Source of the DNA: Butyrivibrio sp. | GTDB lineage: Bacteria > Bacillota > Clostridia > Lachnospirales > Lachnospiraceae | Direction of reading: 5' to 3' | NCBI GenBank assembly: GCA_015056575.1 | Contig: SVGA01000005.1 | Coordinates: 124,001 to 188,000, forward strand | DNA: 64,000 nt | Shown here: in pieces, positions 17,187-27,700 of the stretch | How positions within the stretch are numbered: the stretch's first letter is position 1 | How the letters are laid out: the number at the start of each line of letters is the position of its first letter | Notes under the pieces: model-generated | Databases searched by the model: none | Told to the model about the DNA's origin: nothing | What the model saw: only the letters and a program-made list of their open reading frames with translations | Translations under genes and position numbers: made by a program

Positions 17187-18050
17187 TCATCCTTTAACTG
17201 CACCTGCGGCCATGCCGCCAACGATGTACTTTGAAAGGATGAGATATATCACAATAACCGGGAAGATTGATGCAGCGATCATAATGTAGATCTGGCCCAT
17301 ATCAAATCTTAACCAGTCAGCTCCTCTAAGCTGAGCGATCATAACAGGAAGTGTCTTCTTGACATCTGTGTGAAGGATCAGGGCAGGTGTGAAGTAGTTG
17401 TTCCAGCTTCCCACGAAAGCGAAGATCATCTGAACGCTGATAGCAGGTCTGATAAGAGGCATAATGATTGTATTGAAGGTTCTGAACTCCCCTGAACCAT
17501 CAATTCTTGCTGCCTCAACCAGTGACAGAGGCAGGTTACTCTCCATGTACTGCTTCAGATAGAAGTATGTAACCGGTGAAGCAATAGCAGGAATAATAAG
17601 GGGAACAATGGAATCATCCATGCCCAGCCTTACGATCAAGCGCAGGAAACCAAGCGCTGTAACCTGTCCGGGAATCATCATGATTGCAAGGATAAATGTT
17701 GCAATGGCTGCTCTTCCCTTAAACTGATATGTATTGATGGCATAAGCTGTCATTGCTGAGAAATATGAGCAAAGAACAGCAGTACAAACTGATACGATCA
17801 AACTGTTGATAAAACCTCTGGCAATAGGAATAGTACCTGTTATGAGGCTGGTCCAGTTTTTCATCAGATATTTGCTTGGAAGCATTGTGAATCCAAGTGT
17901 CATCTCTGAGTGTGATCTTGTTGAGTTAATAAGCAGTATGTAAAACCAAATAAGGCAAAGGAAACTAAAGAATATAAGAACTATGTAAGCTATTGTTCTT
18001 CTTACCCCAATAGGCACGCCATGGGGCTTCATTGTTGTATCGTTATTCAT
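17187..18050 (-). CDS. Sugar ABC transporter permease, MalG/LacG type
   Basis: The 287-aa inner-membrane protein has about six membrane segments. The EAA loop that contacts the ATPase reads EAARIDGSGEFRTFNTIIMP at about residues 187-206. It is the second permease of a CUT1-type importer, 16 bases after its partner gene. ATG follows GAGGAAGAGGG. No ATPase gene is present in the operon; in Firmicutes a shared MsmK-type ATPase encoded elsewhere usually serves such importers. Neighbouring cellobiose phosphorylase and LacI genes suggest that the cargo is cellobiose or cello-oligosaccharides. Confidence 0.93.
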   Translation of the reverse strand: MNNDTTMKPHGVPIGVRRTIAYIVLIFFSFLCLIWFYILLINSTRSHSEMTLGFTMLPSKYLMKNWTSLITGTIPIARGFINSLIVSVCTAVLCSYFSAMTAYAINTYQFKGRAAIATFILAIMMIPGQVTALGFLRLIVRLGMDDSIVPLIIPAIASPVTYFYLKQYMESNLPLSLVEAARIDGSGEFRTFNTIIMPLIRPAISVQMIFAFVGSWNNYFTPALILHTDVKKTLPVMIAQLRGADWLRFDMGQIYIMIAASIFPVIVIYLILSKYIVGGMAAGAVKG

Positions 18051-18066
18051 CCCTCTTCCTCCTCTC

Positions 18067-18990
18067 TCAATTCTTTTCCTTGGTGCTGTTTATCCTGAAA
18101 ACAACCAGACTAAGGATACCTGTTACTATGAACATGAATACTGACAACGCACCACCACGGCCTACGTCCTTACTTGTAAGGTAACGGTTCAGCAACATGA
18201 TGACTGTGGTAAGGGAATCTGTAGGATTACCTCTACCGTTTGTCAGGATCTGAGGAACATCGAACATCTGCAGACCACCGATAAGTGATGTGATCAGCAC
18301 ATATACGAAGATGGGACGAAGAATAGGCATTGTAATTTTGAAGAATACCTGTGAAGCTGTGGCTCCGTCAACCTGTGCAGCCTCATACAAAGAAGAATCA
18401 ATACCAAGCATACCTGCCATAAGAAGGATTGTGGTATTTCCGAACCACATCAGGAAGTTCATCAGCATTACCAGAACTCTTGATGCGATAACATACTGGA
18501 AGAACTTATAGGGCTCTTTTATAACATGAAGAGCTAAAAGAATCTGGTTTACAGGGCCGCTGTCTGAGAACAATGCAAAGAACAACATTGAGAACGCTGA
18601 TGCCATGATCAGGTTAGGCATGTAGATAACGGTCTTGAAGAATCTCTGACCCTTAAGGCGCAGGCTCGGATCTGAGAACCAATAAGCCAGCAAAAGAGCT
18701 ATTGTAATCTGCGGGATAAATCCGCCAACCCACATGATGAGTGTGTTTACCAAATATTTCCAAATTTCCGGTGAACCAAGAAGAGTTACATAGTTCTGGA
18801 TTCCAACAAAGTTGGGACCGATCTGTTTCAAACCGGAACGATAATTTTCAAAGAAACTGTTATAGATTGTGGAACAAAGTGGAATAAAACTGAAAATAAG
18901 ATATGTAACAAAGAATGGAATTAAGAAAATATATCCCCATCTGTTAAACTTGACAACATTGTTGTTGCCTTTGGACTTCTGATTGCCCAT
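18067..18990 (-). CDS. Sugar ABC transporter permease, MalF type
   Basis: The 307-aa protein has six predicted membrane segments and an EAA loop (YEAAQVDGATASQVFFKITM). It pairs with the following MalG-type permease to form the channel of a CUT1 sugar importer. A GTG at 18996 opens the frame, but it sits only one base from the GGAGGT ribosome site, while ATG at 18990 has a seven-base spacer and is chosen. It follows the binding-protein gene after a gap that holds a stable hairpin. Confidence 0.93.
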   Translation of the reverse strand: MGNQKSKGNNNVVKFNRWGYIFLIPFFVTYLIFSFIPLCSTIYNSFFENYRSGLKQIGPNFVGIQNYVTLLGSPEIWKYLVNTLIMWVGGFIPQITIALLLAYWFSDPSLRLKGQRFFKTVIYMPNLIMASAFSMLFFALFSDSGPVNQILLALHVIKEPYKFFQYVIASRVLVMLMNFLMWFGNTTILLMAGMLGIDSSLYEAAQVDGATASQVFFKITMPILRPIFVYVLITSLIGGLQMFDVPQILTNGRGNPTDSLTTVIMLLNRYLTSKDVGRGGALSVFMFIVTGILSLVVFRINSTKEKN

Positions 18991-19047
18991 ACTCACTACC
19001 TCCGGAAAACTTACTCTTACTCTCTAATCCTCAAGCGTTTTTAAAGA

Positions 19048-19076
19048 ATTGCCTGCCGGACAAGCCGGCAGGCAAT
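19048..19076 (-). other. Hairpin between binding-protein and permease genes
   Basis: ATTGCCTGCCGG and CCGGCAGGCAAT form a perfect 12-bp stem with a five-base loop. On the transcribed strand the following bases are TCTTTAAAAAC, a weak U tract. In binding-protein operons such hairpins often give partial termination or 3'-end protection, so that the binding protein is made in excess of the permeases. That role is inferred. Confidence 0.6.
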
Positions 19077-19105
19077 GATTAGTCTTAACTCAAATGAACC
19101 GCAGA

Positions 19106-20551
19106 TTATCTTGTAAGTTCAGGATATCTCTGAAGTGCAAGTGTGTAGAACTGCTCAAGAGCCTCATCATATGTAGCATAGTTGCCATTGATGTAGTCGC
19201 CCATAGCTGTCTGGAAGTCACCAAGAAGACCCTGATCATAAGCTGTAAGGTTAGCCATGTCGATCTTGTCAGCACCAGCGCAGAACATCTTAAGAGGGTT
19301 CTGTCCACCAAGAACTGCGTTCTGGTAAGAAGGATCGTTTGCAAGCTCTTCCATAACAGGTCTGTTGTTTACGAAGTCATTGTCCTTAAGAACGATGTCC
19401 TTCATAACTTCAGGATCGCATGTCATCTTTCTCATGATATCAGCTACAAGTGAAGGGTTGTCTGTTCCAGTTGCTGCGCAGATCCATGTGCCGCCCCAGT
19501 AGAAGCCCTGAGGTCCCTCAGTTGCTGCCCAACCGCCCTGGTTAGCTACAGATGCTTCAGGCTCAGATACATCAGCTGCCATACAGAAGTCGATCAGCCA
19601 AGCGGGTCCAAAGTAAGCGAATACCTTTCCTGAAGGATAGAATCCCTTGTTCCAGTCTTCTCCCCACTGTCCCCATGTGTTGCAGTAGCCAGCGTCAGCG
19701 AGCTTCTTGGAATCCTCAACCCACTTCTTAAGGTTGTCATCAACCTGGATCTGTGTTCCGTTAACCCAAGGAAGCTTAGCGTTGTTCTGATATACACGGA
19801 ATGTATCAGCTGTTGAAGAAATTACATCGTAACCAGCCTTGTCGAGCTCACCGGCTGACTCGAAGAACTTATCCCAATCAGAGAACTTAGCCTGGATCTC
19901 AGCAGGCTCATCTGTTCCGAATACTTCCTTAGCAATCTCTCTGTTGTAGATCATAACACCAGGGCAGCCCTGCCATGATGTTCCCTTGATAACGCCGTTA
20001 GAATCTGTAACAACGTCCTGTGTGTAAGTGTACTGATCTTTGAGGTCATCAGCTGTGATGCCAAGGTCAGCGATAGGCATTGTGTAATCTGTATCTGTGT
20101 ACTTAACTGCGTAGTCAGCCTCTACAAGGAAAAGGTCAATCTTGTCATCTGCTGCAGCGCTGTCCTGTGCAAGAAGAAGCTCATCAAGTCTGTTCTGGTA
20201 AGCGTTCTCCTCGTTAGGAGTGATCAGCCAGTTAACTGTTACATCACCGATCTTACCGGTTGTTCCGTCGATAACTTCGTATCCGGGATAGTGATCTGTA
20301 AGACGAGACTTGAACTCCTCATTCCATGCAGAAATGTTGAGAACTTTGCCCTCATCTGCTGCAGGAGCTGCTTCCTCTGTTGCAGGTGCTGCTTCCTCTG
20401 TTGCGGGAGCTGCTTCCTCTGTTGCAGGTGCTGCTTCCTCTGTTGCAGGAGCCTCTGTTGCTGCAGGTGTTTCAGCTGCGCTGCCACAACCAGCCAGCAT
20501 TCCGGCTACCATAGTTGTTGAAAGTAAGAAACCGAGTACTTTCTTTTTCAT
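19106..20551 (-). CDS. Extracellular sugar-binding lipoprotein (CUT1)
   Basis: The 481-aa lipoprotein has a lipobox LAGC with the modified cysteine at residue 22. An Ala/Thr/Glu/Pro-rich tether built of repeated PATEEAA units (about 25-66) follows, then a family-1 solute-binding fold (LNISAWNEEFKSRL at its start). It would deliver an oligosaccharide to the two permeases encoded downstream. Cellobiose is the likely cargo from context. The tether is encoded by a 21-base tandem DNA repeat whose copy number could vary. ATG follows GGGAGG. Confidence 0.93.
   Translation of the reverse strand: MKKKVLGFLLSTTMVAGMLAGCGSAAETPAATEAPATEEAAPATEEAAPATEEAAPATEEAAPAADEGKVLNISAWNEEFKSRLTDHYPGYEVIDGTTGKIGDVTVNWLITPNEENAYQNRLDELLLAQDSAAADDKIDLFLVEADYAVKYTDTDYTMPIADLGITADDLKDQYTYTQDVVTDSNGVIKGTSWQGCPGVMIYNREIAKEVFGTDEPAEIQAKFSDWDKFFESAGELDKAGYDVISSTADTFRVYQNNAKLPWVNGTQIQVDDNLKKWVEDSKKLADAGYCNTWGQWGEDWNKGFYPSGKVFAYFGPAWLIDFCMAADVSEPEASVANQGGWAATEGPQGFYWGGTWICAATGTDNPSLVADIMRKMTCDPEVMKDIVLKDNDFVNNRPVMEELANDPSYQNAVLGGQNPLKMFCAGADKIDMANLTAYDQGLLGDFQTAMGDYINGNYATYDEALEQFYTLALQRYPELTR
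20361..20452. repeat. 21-nt in-frame tandem repeat in the lipoprotein tether
   Basis: Four full units of GCAGGWGCTGCTTCCTCTGT plus one base (20361-20381, 20382-20402, 20403-20423, 20424-20444) and a partial fifth encode the repeated tether of the binding lipoprotein on the minus strand. The unit is a multiple of three, so gain or loss of copies would only change tether length. Confidence 0.9.
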
Positions 20552-20600
20552 AAATACTTTACCTCCCTTTTCTCTTTAAAAGAATTTTGAGTTATATATT

Positions 20601-20624
20601 TAAAACGGCTCGGCGCCGTCTTAA
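20601..20624 (-). terminator. Terminator-like hairpin after lacI
   Basis: On the minus strand AAGACGGC, loop GCCGA, GCCGTTTT forms an 8-bp stem with one G-U pair, ending in a U tract. It overlaps the lacI stop codon. It lies only about 50 bases before the binding-protein gene, so it may separate lacI from the transporter genes or act as an attenuator between them. Confidence 0.55.
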
Positions 20625-21646
20625 ACCTTGCCTACAGACTCACCGGGTTGGAGTCTTCCTTCAATTACTATCTGCTCGATCAGCGTTCCCTTGGGATTGT
20701 TGATCAGGTCTATGAGCTTGGCTGCTGCCATTCTGCCGATCCTGTCAGTATCCTGAACAATCGTCGTCATAACAGGACTTATGCGCCTTGCTATTTCTAT
20801 TCCATCGTACCCCGCCACAGATACGTCATCGGGAACCGATAGTCCCCTCATCCTGATGGCGTTGTATCCGCCAAAAGCAGCAAAATCATCAGGATAAAGA
20901 ATACATGTGGGTGGATCCGGAAGATCCAGGAGCCTGTTGGTAGCTTCCAGTGTCTTCTCAATATTTCTATAGGGAGCACCTATCACATATTCATCAGGTA
21001 TATTCACATCCAGTTCCTGAAGTGTCTTATAAAAACTGGAAAGTCTGCTCTGCGTTACCGCTGTGTCCTCTCTGCCGTGGATATATGCGATCTTGCGATG
21101 TCCCTGTTCATATATATAGGTAACAAGATCTCTTATACCCTTAATGTTGTCAGACACGATCGATATTCTGTTATAGAAAGAATGGTCTATGGTGACCACC
21201 GGTATGTTGCTGTTGATGAGCTCCGTAACTTCCGGATCAGAGAACTCAACACAGGCGATAACCACTCCGTCAAAGCCTCTGTATATGGCGTGGGATAAGT
21301 AAGACATGTTGTTGGTCCTGGTCTTATCCGCATTTATAAAGGTAATGTCGAAGCCTTCCTGCTCCGCTTTCTTCTTAAAACTGTCGAGAACATGTGAGAA
21401 GTAATCGTGGGTCAATCCGCTGTTGGCCTCATCCACAAACAAAACTCCTATATTATTGGATCTGTTTGTCTTAAGTGCCTGAGCTGCCGCGTTGGGATGA
21501 TACCCAAGTTCATCTGCAACTGCCCTGATCCTCTCTTTGGTCTCCTTGCTGATGTCACTGTGATCATTCAGCGCTTTGGAAACTGTTGCGATTGATACCC
21601 CGCAGGCCTTCGATATGTCTTTTAAAGAAACCATTCTCTTAGCCAT
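20621..21646 (-). CDS. LacI-family transcriptional regulator
   Basis: The 341-aa repressor has an N-terminal helix-turn-helix (VSLKDISKACGVSIATVSKA) with the hinge NAAAQALKTNRSN, and a periplasmic-binding-like effector domain (about 65-335). It very likely controls the cellobiose genes on both sides. A GTG at 21676 opens the frame without a ribosome site; ATG at 21646 is chosen, with 21634 (MVSLKD) as the alternative, because family members start close to this sequence. Candidate operators with AAACGTTT lie at 22002-22015 and 21839-21850 in the divergent region. Confidence 0.92.
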   Translation of the reverse strand: MAKRMVSLKDISKACGVSIATVSKALNDHSDISKETKERIRAVADELGYHPNAAAQALKTNRSNNIGVLFVDEANSGLTHDYFSHVLDSFKKKAEQEGFDITFINADKTRTNNMSYLSHAIYRGFDGVVIACVEFSDPEVTELINSNIPVVTIDHSFYNRISIVSDNIKGIRDLVTYIYEQGHRKIAYIHGREDTAVTQSRLSSFYKTLQELDVNIPDEYVIGAPYRNIEKTLEATNRLLDLPDPPTCILYPDDFAAFGGYNAIRMRGLSVPDDVSVAGYDGIEIARRISPVMTTIVQDTDRIGRMAAAKLIDLINNPKGTLIEQIVIEGRLQPGESVGKV

Positions 21647-21838
21647 TTGTCTAACTTTTTCTCTTACTTTTCTCACTTAATCGTTTTCGTGATTTAAATA
21701 TACATCAGTTTTACTTTAAACGCAACATGACTTTTTCGAAAATTGTGCAAATTTGATATTTTTAGTACAGTTCACCAATTTTTCGGCCAGGTTTTCATAT
21801 ATTATTCCAATTATAGTCACAGTTTGTTCATATTTGGA

Positions 21839-21850
21839 TTAAACGTTTTC
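21839..21850. promoter_or_regulatory. Second LacI-type operator candidate
   Basis: TTAAACGTTTTC shares TTAAACGTTT with the perfect palindrome at 22002-22015. It lies between lacI and the phosphorylase gene, about 160 bases from the first site, a distance that would allow looping. A weaker ATCGTTTTCG sequence lies just upstream of lacI near 21682. Apart from these sites and the phosphorylase promoter, the rest of the 386-base gap shows no features. Confidence 0.5.
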
Positions 21851-21957
21851 GTATGTGGTCGAATTACTTATGCGCATAAGCCCCTCAAAAGGTGCTTGGT
21901 CGATACAAGCCAGTATTTAAGCGGCTTTAGGCAGGTTATAAAAAGTTAAAATTGTGG

Positions 21958-21986
21958 TTGAAATATTAACTGTTCCCATATATAAT
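21958..21986 (+). promoter_or_regulatory. Promoter of the cellobiose phosphorylase gene
   Basis: TTGAAA (21958-21963) and TATAAT (21981-21986) are separated by 17 bases, a near-consensus sigma-A promoter. Transcription would start near 21993, just before the palindromic operator, which fits repression by a bound LacI protein. Confidence 0.75.
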
Positions 21987-22001
21987 ATGCGTAGAAATTC
22001 T

Positions 22002-22015
22002 CTTAAACGTTTAAG
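22002..22015. promoter_or_regulatory. Palindromic LacI-family operator
   Basis: CTTAAACGTTTAAG is a perfect 14-bp palindrome centred on CG, typical of LacI-family operators. It lies just downstream of the predicted start of transcription and upstream of the GGGAGG ribosome site of the phosphorylase gene. The adjacent LacI-type repressor is the obvious binder. Confidence 0.7.
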
Positions 22016-22032
22016 TACACGGGAGGTTACTT

Positions 22033-24501
22033 ATGAAGTACGGTTATTTTGACGACAACGCACTGGAATACGTTATCACCACACCCAAGACTCCTCTTCC
22101 CTGGATAAACTATCTTGGAAATAAGGAGTTCTTTTCCCTGATCTCCAACACCTGCGGTGGCTATACCTTTTATAAGGATGCCAAGCTCCTGAGACTCACG
22201 AGATATCGTTACAACAACGTTCCCTACGACAACAACGGCAAATACTTCTATATTAAAGATGGCGACACGATCTGGAATCCCGGATGGCAGCCTGTCAAGA
22301 CAGCGCTTGATGCCTATGAGTGCCGTCACGGCTTAGGATACAGCACCTTCACAGGATCCAAGAACGATGTTGAGGCCAAGGTTCTTACCTTCGTTCCCAT
22401 GGAGGACAATTGCGAGGTATCCAAGGTTACTCTTACTAATAAGAAGAGCAGTGATGCACAGATCACTCTTTTCTCATATGTTGAGTGGTGTCTGTGGAAT
22501 GCCGATGATGATATGAAGAACTTCCAGAGAAACCTTTCAACCGGCGAGGTTGAGGTAACAGGAAACGGTTCTGTTATCTACCATAAGACAGAGTACCGTG
22601 AGCGACGCAATCACTATGCCATCTACGGTGTTAACTCAGCAGTTGACGGTTTTGACACCAGCCGCGATGATTTCCTTGGAGCTTACAACGGCCCCGACAG
22701 CCCTGATGCTGTTGTAGCCGGCAAGTGCACAAACTCCATGGCCAGCGGATGGTCACCTATCGCCGCACATCAGATCAATGTTTCACTTAAGCCCGGCGAG
22801 TCCAAGACCTTCGTATTTGTCCTGGGTTACATCGAGAATCCCGAGGATCAGAAGTGGGAGGCTCCTTCAGTAGTAAACAAGAAGCCCGCCGAAGCAATGC
22901 TTGCCAAATATAAAGATGAAGTTTCAGTAGACAAGGCTCTTGAAGAGCTCAAGGCTTACTGGAAAGAGCTTCTTTCAATCTATCATGTTAAGTCTTCCAA
23001 CGAAAAGGTTGACCGCATGGTTAATATCTGGAACCAGTATCAGTGTATGGTAACCTTCAACATGTCCAGATCCGCTTCCTATTATGAGTCAGGAATCGGC
23101 CGTGGAATGGGCTTCAGAGATTCCTGTCAGGATCTTCTCGGTTTCGTACATCTGATCCCCGACAGAGCAAGACAGCGTATCATCGATATCGCTTCTACTC
23201 AGTTCCAGGACGGAAGTGCATATCACCAGTATCAGCCCCTTACCAAGAAGGGCAATTCCGATATCGGTTCCGGCTTCAACGATGATCCTCTGTGGCTCAT
23301 TGCAGGAACCAGCGCATACATCAGAGAGACAGGCGACCTTTCCATATTAGAGGAGATGGTTCCTTTCGATAATGACATGAGTGTTGCCAAGACTCTTATG
23401 GGTCACCTTAAATGCTCATTTGACTTCACTGCAACTCACAAGGGACCTCACGGACTTCCTCTTATCGGACGTGCAGACTGGAACGACTGTCTGAACCTCA
23501 ACTGCTTCTCAGAGCATCCCGGCGAGTCCTTCCAGACCTTCGGACCTTCAGAGGGACCTGTTGCAGAGTCTGTATTCATCGCAGGAATGTTTGTTAAGTA
23601 CGGTGAGGAGTACGCTCAGCTCTGTGAACTTACCGGAGACAAGGCTGAAGCCGATCGTGCAAGAGCTGAGGTCAAAAAAGTCTACGATGCAGCCACCACA
23701 GCAGGCTGGGACGGAGAATGGTTTGTTCGTGCATATGATGCACATTCCAACAAGGTTGGTTCAAAAGAGTGTGAAGAAGGCCAGATCTACATCGAGCCTC
23801 AGGGCTTCTGCGTACTTGCAGGAATCGGTGTTGAAGAAGGCCTTGCAGAAAAGGCACTTAAGAGTGTTGAAGAAAGACTTGATACCAAGTACGGTATAAT
23901 GATCCTTCAGCCCGCATATACCAAGTATCACCTTGAACTTGGTGAAGTAAGCTCCTATCCTCCGGGATACAAGGAGAACGCAGGAATCTTCTGCCACAAC
24001 AATCCCTGGGTTTCCATCGCTGAGACAGTTCTCGGACACGGCGACAGAGCCTTTGAGATTTACAAGAAGACCTGCCCTGCATACGTTGAGGAGATCAGTG
24101 ATATCCACTGCACAGAGCCTTACGTATACTCACAGATGGTTGCAGGACGTGATGCCAAGTTCCACGGTCAGGGCAAAAACAGCTGGCTTACAGGAACAGC
24201 TGCATGGACCTTCGTAAATATCTCCCAGTATATCCTGGGTGTATATCCCACACATAAGGGTCTTTCCATCAATCCTTGCGTACCTGAGGACTTCGGTGAT
24301 TTCGAACTTACAAGAAAGTACCGCGGTGCAACCTACAAGATCAGCGTTAAGCAGAACGGCGCTCAGAAGGGCATCAAAAAGATGACTGTAAACGGAAAAG
24401 ACATCGATGTTTCCGTTAAGGCAGATCCCGTAAACGGCGGAGTTCTTATCCCCATCGAACATGGCGTTAAGGAATACAAAGTCGAGGTTGAGCTTGGCTG
24501 A
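22033..24501 (+). CDS. Cellobiose phosphorylase (GH94)
   Basis: The 822-aa cytosolic enzyme phosphorolyses cellobiose to glucose-1-phosphate and glucose, saving ATP compared with hydrolysis. It starts [16 protein letters not shown], typical of true cellobiose phosphorylases. It has the N-terminal beta-sandwich, the (alpha/alpha)6 barrel and the catalytic acid in [14 protein letters not shown] (the Asp of ADWND). Length matches the family (about 810-820). ATG follows GGGAGG. It is divergent from lacI and the sugar importer, so uptake and breakdown form one module. Cellodextrin phosphorylase is a possible alternative but less likely from length and N-terminus. Confidence 0.95.
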   Translation: MKYGYFDDNALEYVITTPKTPLPWINYLGNKEFFSLISNTCGGYTFYKDAKLLRLTRYRYNNVPYDNNGKYFYIKDGDTIWNPGWQPVKTALDAYECRHGLGYSTFTGSKNDVEAKVLTFVPMEDNCEVSKVTLTNKKSSDAQITLFSYVEWCLWNADDDMKNFQRNLSTGEVEVTGNGSVIYHKTEYRERRNHYAIYGVNSAVDGFDTSRDDFLGAYNGPDSPDAVVAGKCTNSMASGWSPIAAHQINVSLKPGESKTFVFVLGYIENPEDQKWEAPSVVNKKPAEAMLAKYKDEVSVDKALEELKAYWKELLSIYHVKSSNEKVDRMVNIWNQYQCMVTFNMSRSASYYESGIGRGMGFRDSCQDLLGFVHLIPDRARQRIIDIASTQFQDGSAYHQYQPLTKKGNSDIGSGFNDDPLWLIAGTSAYIRETGDLSILEEMVPFDNDMSVAKTLMGHLKCSFDFTATHKGPHGLPLIGRADWNDCLNLNCFSEHPGESFQTFGPSEGPVAESVFIAGMFVKYGEEYAQLCELTGDKAEADRARAEVKKVYDAATTAGWDGEWFVRAYDAHSNKVGSKECEEGQIYIEPQGFCVLAGIGVEEGLAEKALKSVEERLDTKYGIMILQPAYTKYHLELGEVSSYPPGYKENAGIFCHNNPWVSIAETVLGHGDRAFEIYKKTCPAYVEEISDIHCTEPYVYSQMVAGRDAKFHGQGKNSWLTGTAAWTFVNISQYILGVYPTHKGLSINPCVPEDFGDFELTRKYRGATYKISVKQNGAQKGIKKMTVNGKDIDVSVKADPVNGGVLIPIEHGVKEYKVEVELG

Positions 24502-24585
24502 TCAATTGGCCGGGTTTGACATATTTCGGCGGCTGTAGTTCGTCGGAAACCGCATGTGTTTGCGATTTCTTATGAGGGAAAAAAG

Positions 24586-24642
24586 AGAGCAGATTTTCAA
24601 GGGGAAGCGCTCAGCTTCATGGCCTTGATAATCTGCTCTTTT
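24586..24642 (+). terminator. Terminator of the cellobiose phosphorylase gene
   Basis: AGAGCAGATTTTCAAGG pairs with CCTTGATAATCTGCTCT across a 20-base loop that itself contains a small AAGC/GCTT hairpin; a T tract follows. The stem has one mismatch. Confidence 0.8.
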
Positions 24643-24662
24643 ATATCTATGGGCAATGACAA

Positions 24663-24690
24663 ATTCCCCACACCCTAAGGTGTGGGGAAT
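24663..24690 (-). terminator. Terminator of the larger cell-wall-binding repeat protein gene
   Basis: ATTCCCCACACC, loop CTAA, GGTGTGGGGAAT is a perfect 12-bp hairpin, 45 bases after the stop at 24735 on the minus strand. Only three T follow it, so termination may be partial. Confidence 0.65.
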
Positions 24691-24734
24691 CAATCGTTTG
24701 CAGGTTTCCCTGAACTCTGTCCCTATTAAGTTAT

Positions 24735-27700
24735 TTACTCAAAATCTTTTATGTACGCAAGCGCAATATCGGGATCAAACTCCAGCGTAATGGTATAGCC
24801 CTCAATAAACACCTTTTTCTTTACGGTAACAATCTTACCCTTGCTTATATTTATAAAGATACCTTCGCCCATCATCATCACGCCGTCAACAGGAACTCCG
24901 GTATCATAGCCGTTCTCGAGATAGGTGATTGAAGTGATGAAACAGTTACTGTCATAACTTACTCTCACTCTGTGCTCCTCGAGACTTGTAACGTCTATCA
25001 TTTTCCCATCCATGCAATAGCCGTTGCCGGGCATTCTCTTTGCCATTGCTGACATTTTCCATTTACCGCCTTCTTTAATAAAGGGAGAAATAAGATCAAT
25101 AACTATTCCCAATTGATTGGTATGATACGTCACTCCACCGTCGGTAAATGTTCCTTTTCCAAGAGAGCCGTCACTCTGAGTAACAAATTTAAGCTGCATA
25201 CCCTCACTACTGTCTGTCAAATAATAATACTTCATGAGCTTATCCAGCTCTTCCTGTGTAAGGGTATCAGGCATACTTATATCACTTATGCCTATGGCTT
25301 TATCAAGGGAGTTTCTGACAACCACCTGGCCGTCTTTGACCAGATATATTTTCTTGCCTATCTTTTCCAGACAGTAGGGGCTTGACAGACCAAAGCCTGT
25401 GTCACCGTCGCTCTCCACATAAATCTTAACCGCATCATTGTCAATTGATTCTGTATTCCCAGGGATATCACAAAGTCCCACTTCCGGAAGACCCTTACTG
25501 CCGATAACATAGTAAGTTGCTAATGAAGCGGCATCTTTGTTTGTGTGTATCAAGGCATTCTTTACCGCAATTCCTTCATACATATATTTAAAGCCGCTTA
25601 TACTGCCGTCTTTATTGAAGACTCCTATAACAGGGCCTCTTCTATCGCTGTATCCTTGGAAACTGAGACTCATCCTGCCATTGCTGCCATAGTAATACCA
25701 CTTGTTTCCGGTCTTTCTAATAACATTCTTCTCCGCCTTACGTGTCACAGGTGAGAAATAATAATATACTTTCTGACCGTCAACAGTGACCTCGGTTCTT
25801 CCTGTTGCCAAAGTACCGTCGGCCTTTCGATAAGATTCAAGCGATACCGAGCCGGTATTACGTACTTCAGATACAACTCTTCCCGCAGCTCCGGTTTGAA
25901 TCGATCCGTCAGGGCCAAATCTATAGGTCTTTCCCTTAATGGTCATGTCACAGTTTCTTACCAGTGCACCTTTAGGAAAAAATGGTGTTGCAGTCTCGTT
26001 GAAATATAGCTTCTTGGAAGTCATGGAAAGCACAACATTGCCACTTCTGTCAGTAACTATATTTCCTCTGCCATCAGTAGCCGGCGCAAGCATAGTCTTC
26101 CATCCTGTCACAACGTTAAGAGACTTCTCATCAAAATAAAAATAATATCCATCACTGCTGTCAAACAGTTCCTCAAAAGCATCAAAATCAACACCATGAT
26201 AGCACCTTCGCCATCCGCCTACAGCATATCCATCACTTCCAAAGTAATATCCTTTGCCGCCGTATACTACATAGGTATTTGCTGCTTCGTCCAATTCACC
26301 ATCAATTACAAGATACTTCTTACCACTTTCGGTAAAAAATCCTGTATAGGGAGTGCCGTCCTTGCCTACAACTTTAATTCCGGAATCGCTTACTCTTTGG
26401 ACCTTTCCGGTTACAATGTAGTATTCTGCCAGCTCTTCAGCAGTCTTTGGAGCACCACCCCGGTTGCAATAATATCGATTATTCTCTGTTCTCACAATAT
26501 GATCTGAATCGGGAATTATCATATTGCCTGCCGCATCGAAAATGTACTTCTTTTTACCTATAGTCGTGACACCAGTTGCGATCACGCCGCTGCTGTCTTT
26601 TACATAGAAATATTTACCATGATCGTTTATGTAGAATCCGGGTGTATTTACAACCTTTCCATTCTTCACATAATATGTCTTTCCTGCAAAAATCGCATAT
26701 CCGGTTTCTTCTACAATGTTTCCTGTTGGACCAAAATAATAAACATCACTGCCTATCTTTTGCGGACCTGTTACAGGACTTCCATTCTTGCCTATATACA
26801 TACAGATGTTTATGCATTCCTCATCCTCATATATGGCTGTATTTTTCAGCATGGTCTTACACGTAGCATCAGTATAGAAGCTAACTCCACCCTGGGGTTT
26901 CTTTATATTTGTATTTCTGTAATACGGTGTGAAAACGCCCTTTTCTGTTTTATAGTAAAGGTCTTTAATTTCTGTTGCCTCTTCAAATGACACCACATCC
27001 CCTTGTGTGCTGAAAATATAAGTCTTTCCGCCTATAATATGGGGAACATCACTATACAGAATTCCGTCAGCTCCGGCATAATAGGTCTTTCCGTCATAGG
27101 TCATGAACTTATTCGTCATGACTACGCCGTTCTTATCTGAGCAGTATTTTTTATCATTAACAGCAAAAGTATTATTCAGAACTATAGTACCGGGAAGAGG
27201 CGCACCCTCAACATCCGATTTAGGATATGCATAATATATCTTGCCCTTTACAACAAAGAAGCCGCTCTGTGCCTTTTTCCCACCGTTTTTAGGATCATAG
27301 TAGTAGGCATATTTGGCATTCTTCGAAGAAGAAAGATATCCGTAATCCGCATCCAGATAAACAAATCCCGTCTGCCGAACTCCATCCTTAATATAGTAGT
27401 CATCAGAGCCAAAGGTAACAAATCCGGAGCCTCCAATGTAGAGGCCTTCTTCATTTACATATACATAGCCCTTTCCTCTGGGTACCCAGGCATTCTTAGC
27501 CATTGCCCCCGTCACGGGGTCAAAGTAATACTCAACGTTTCCATTAATGGGAGTAACCCATCCGGTGTTTAGTTCGCCGTCCTTATTCATGCAAATCAAA
27601 GGATCATTATCCATGATCACCTTATTTTCGGTGTTCTTGACTAACCTTCCGTCGTCCCGGAAAAAGTACAGCTTTTTACCTGCTTTGCTGATTCCGCTAA

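Noticed and set aside
20291..20579. Cysteine- or alanine-rich repeat peptides on the plus strand
   Set aside because: They are antisense readings of the 21-nt tether repeat in the binding lipoprotein gene.
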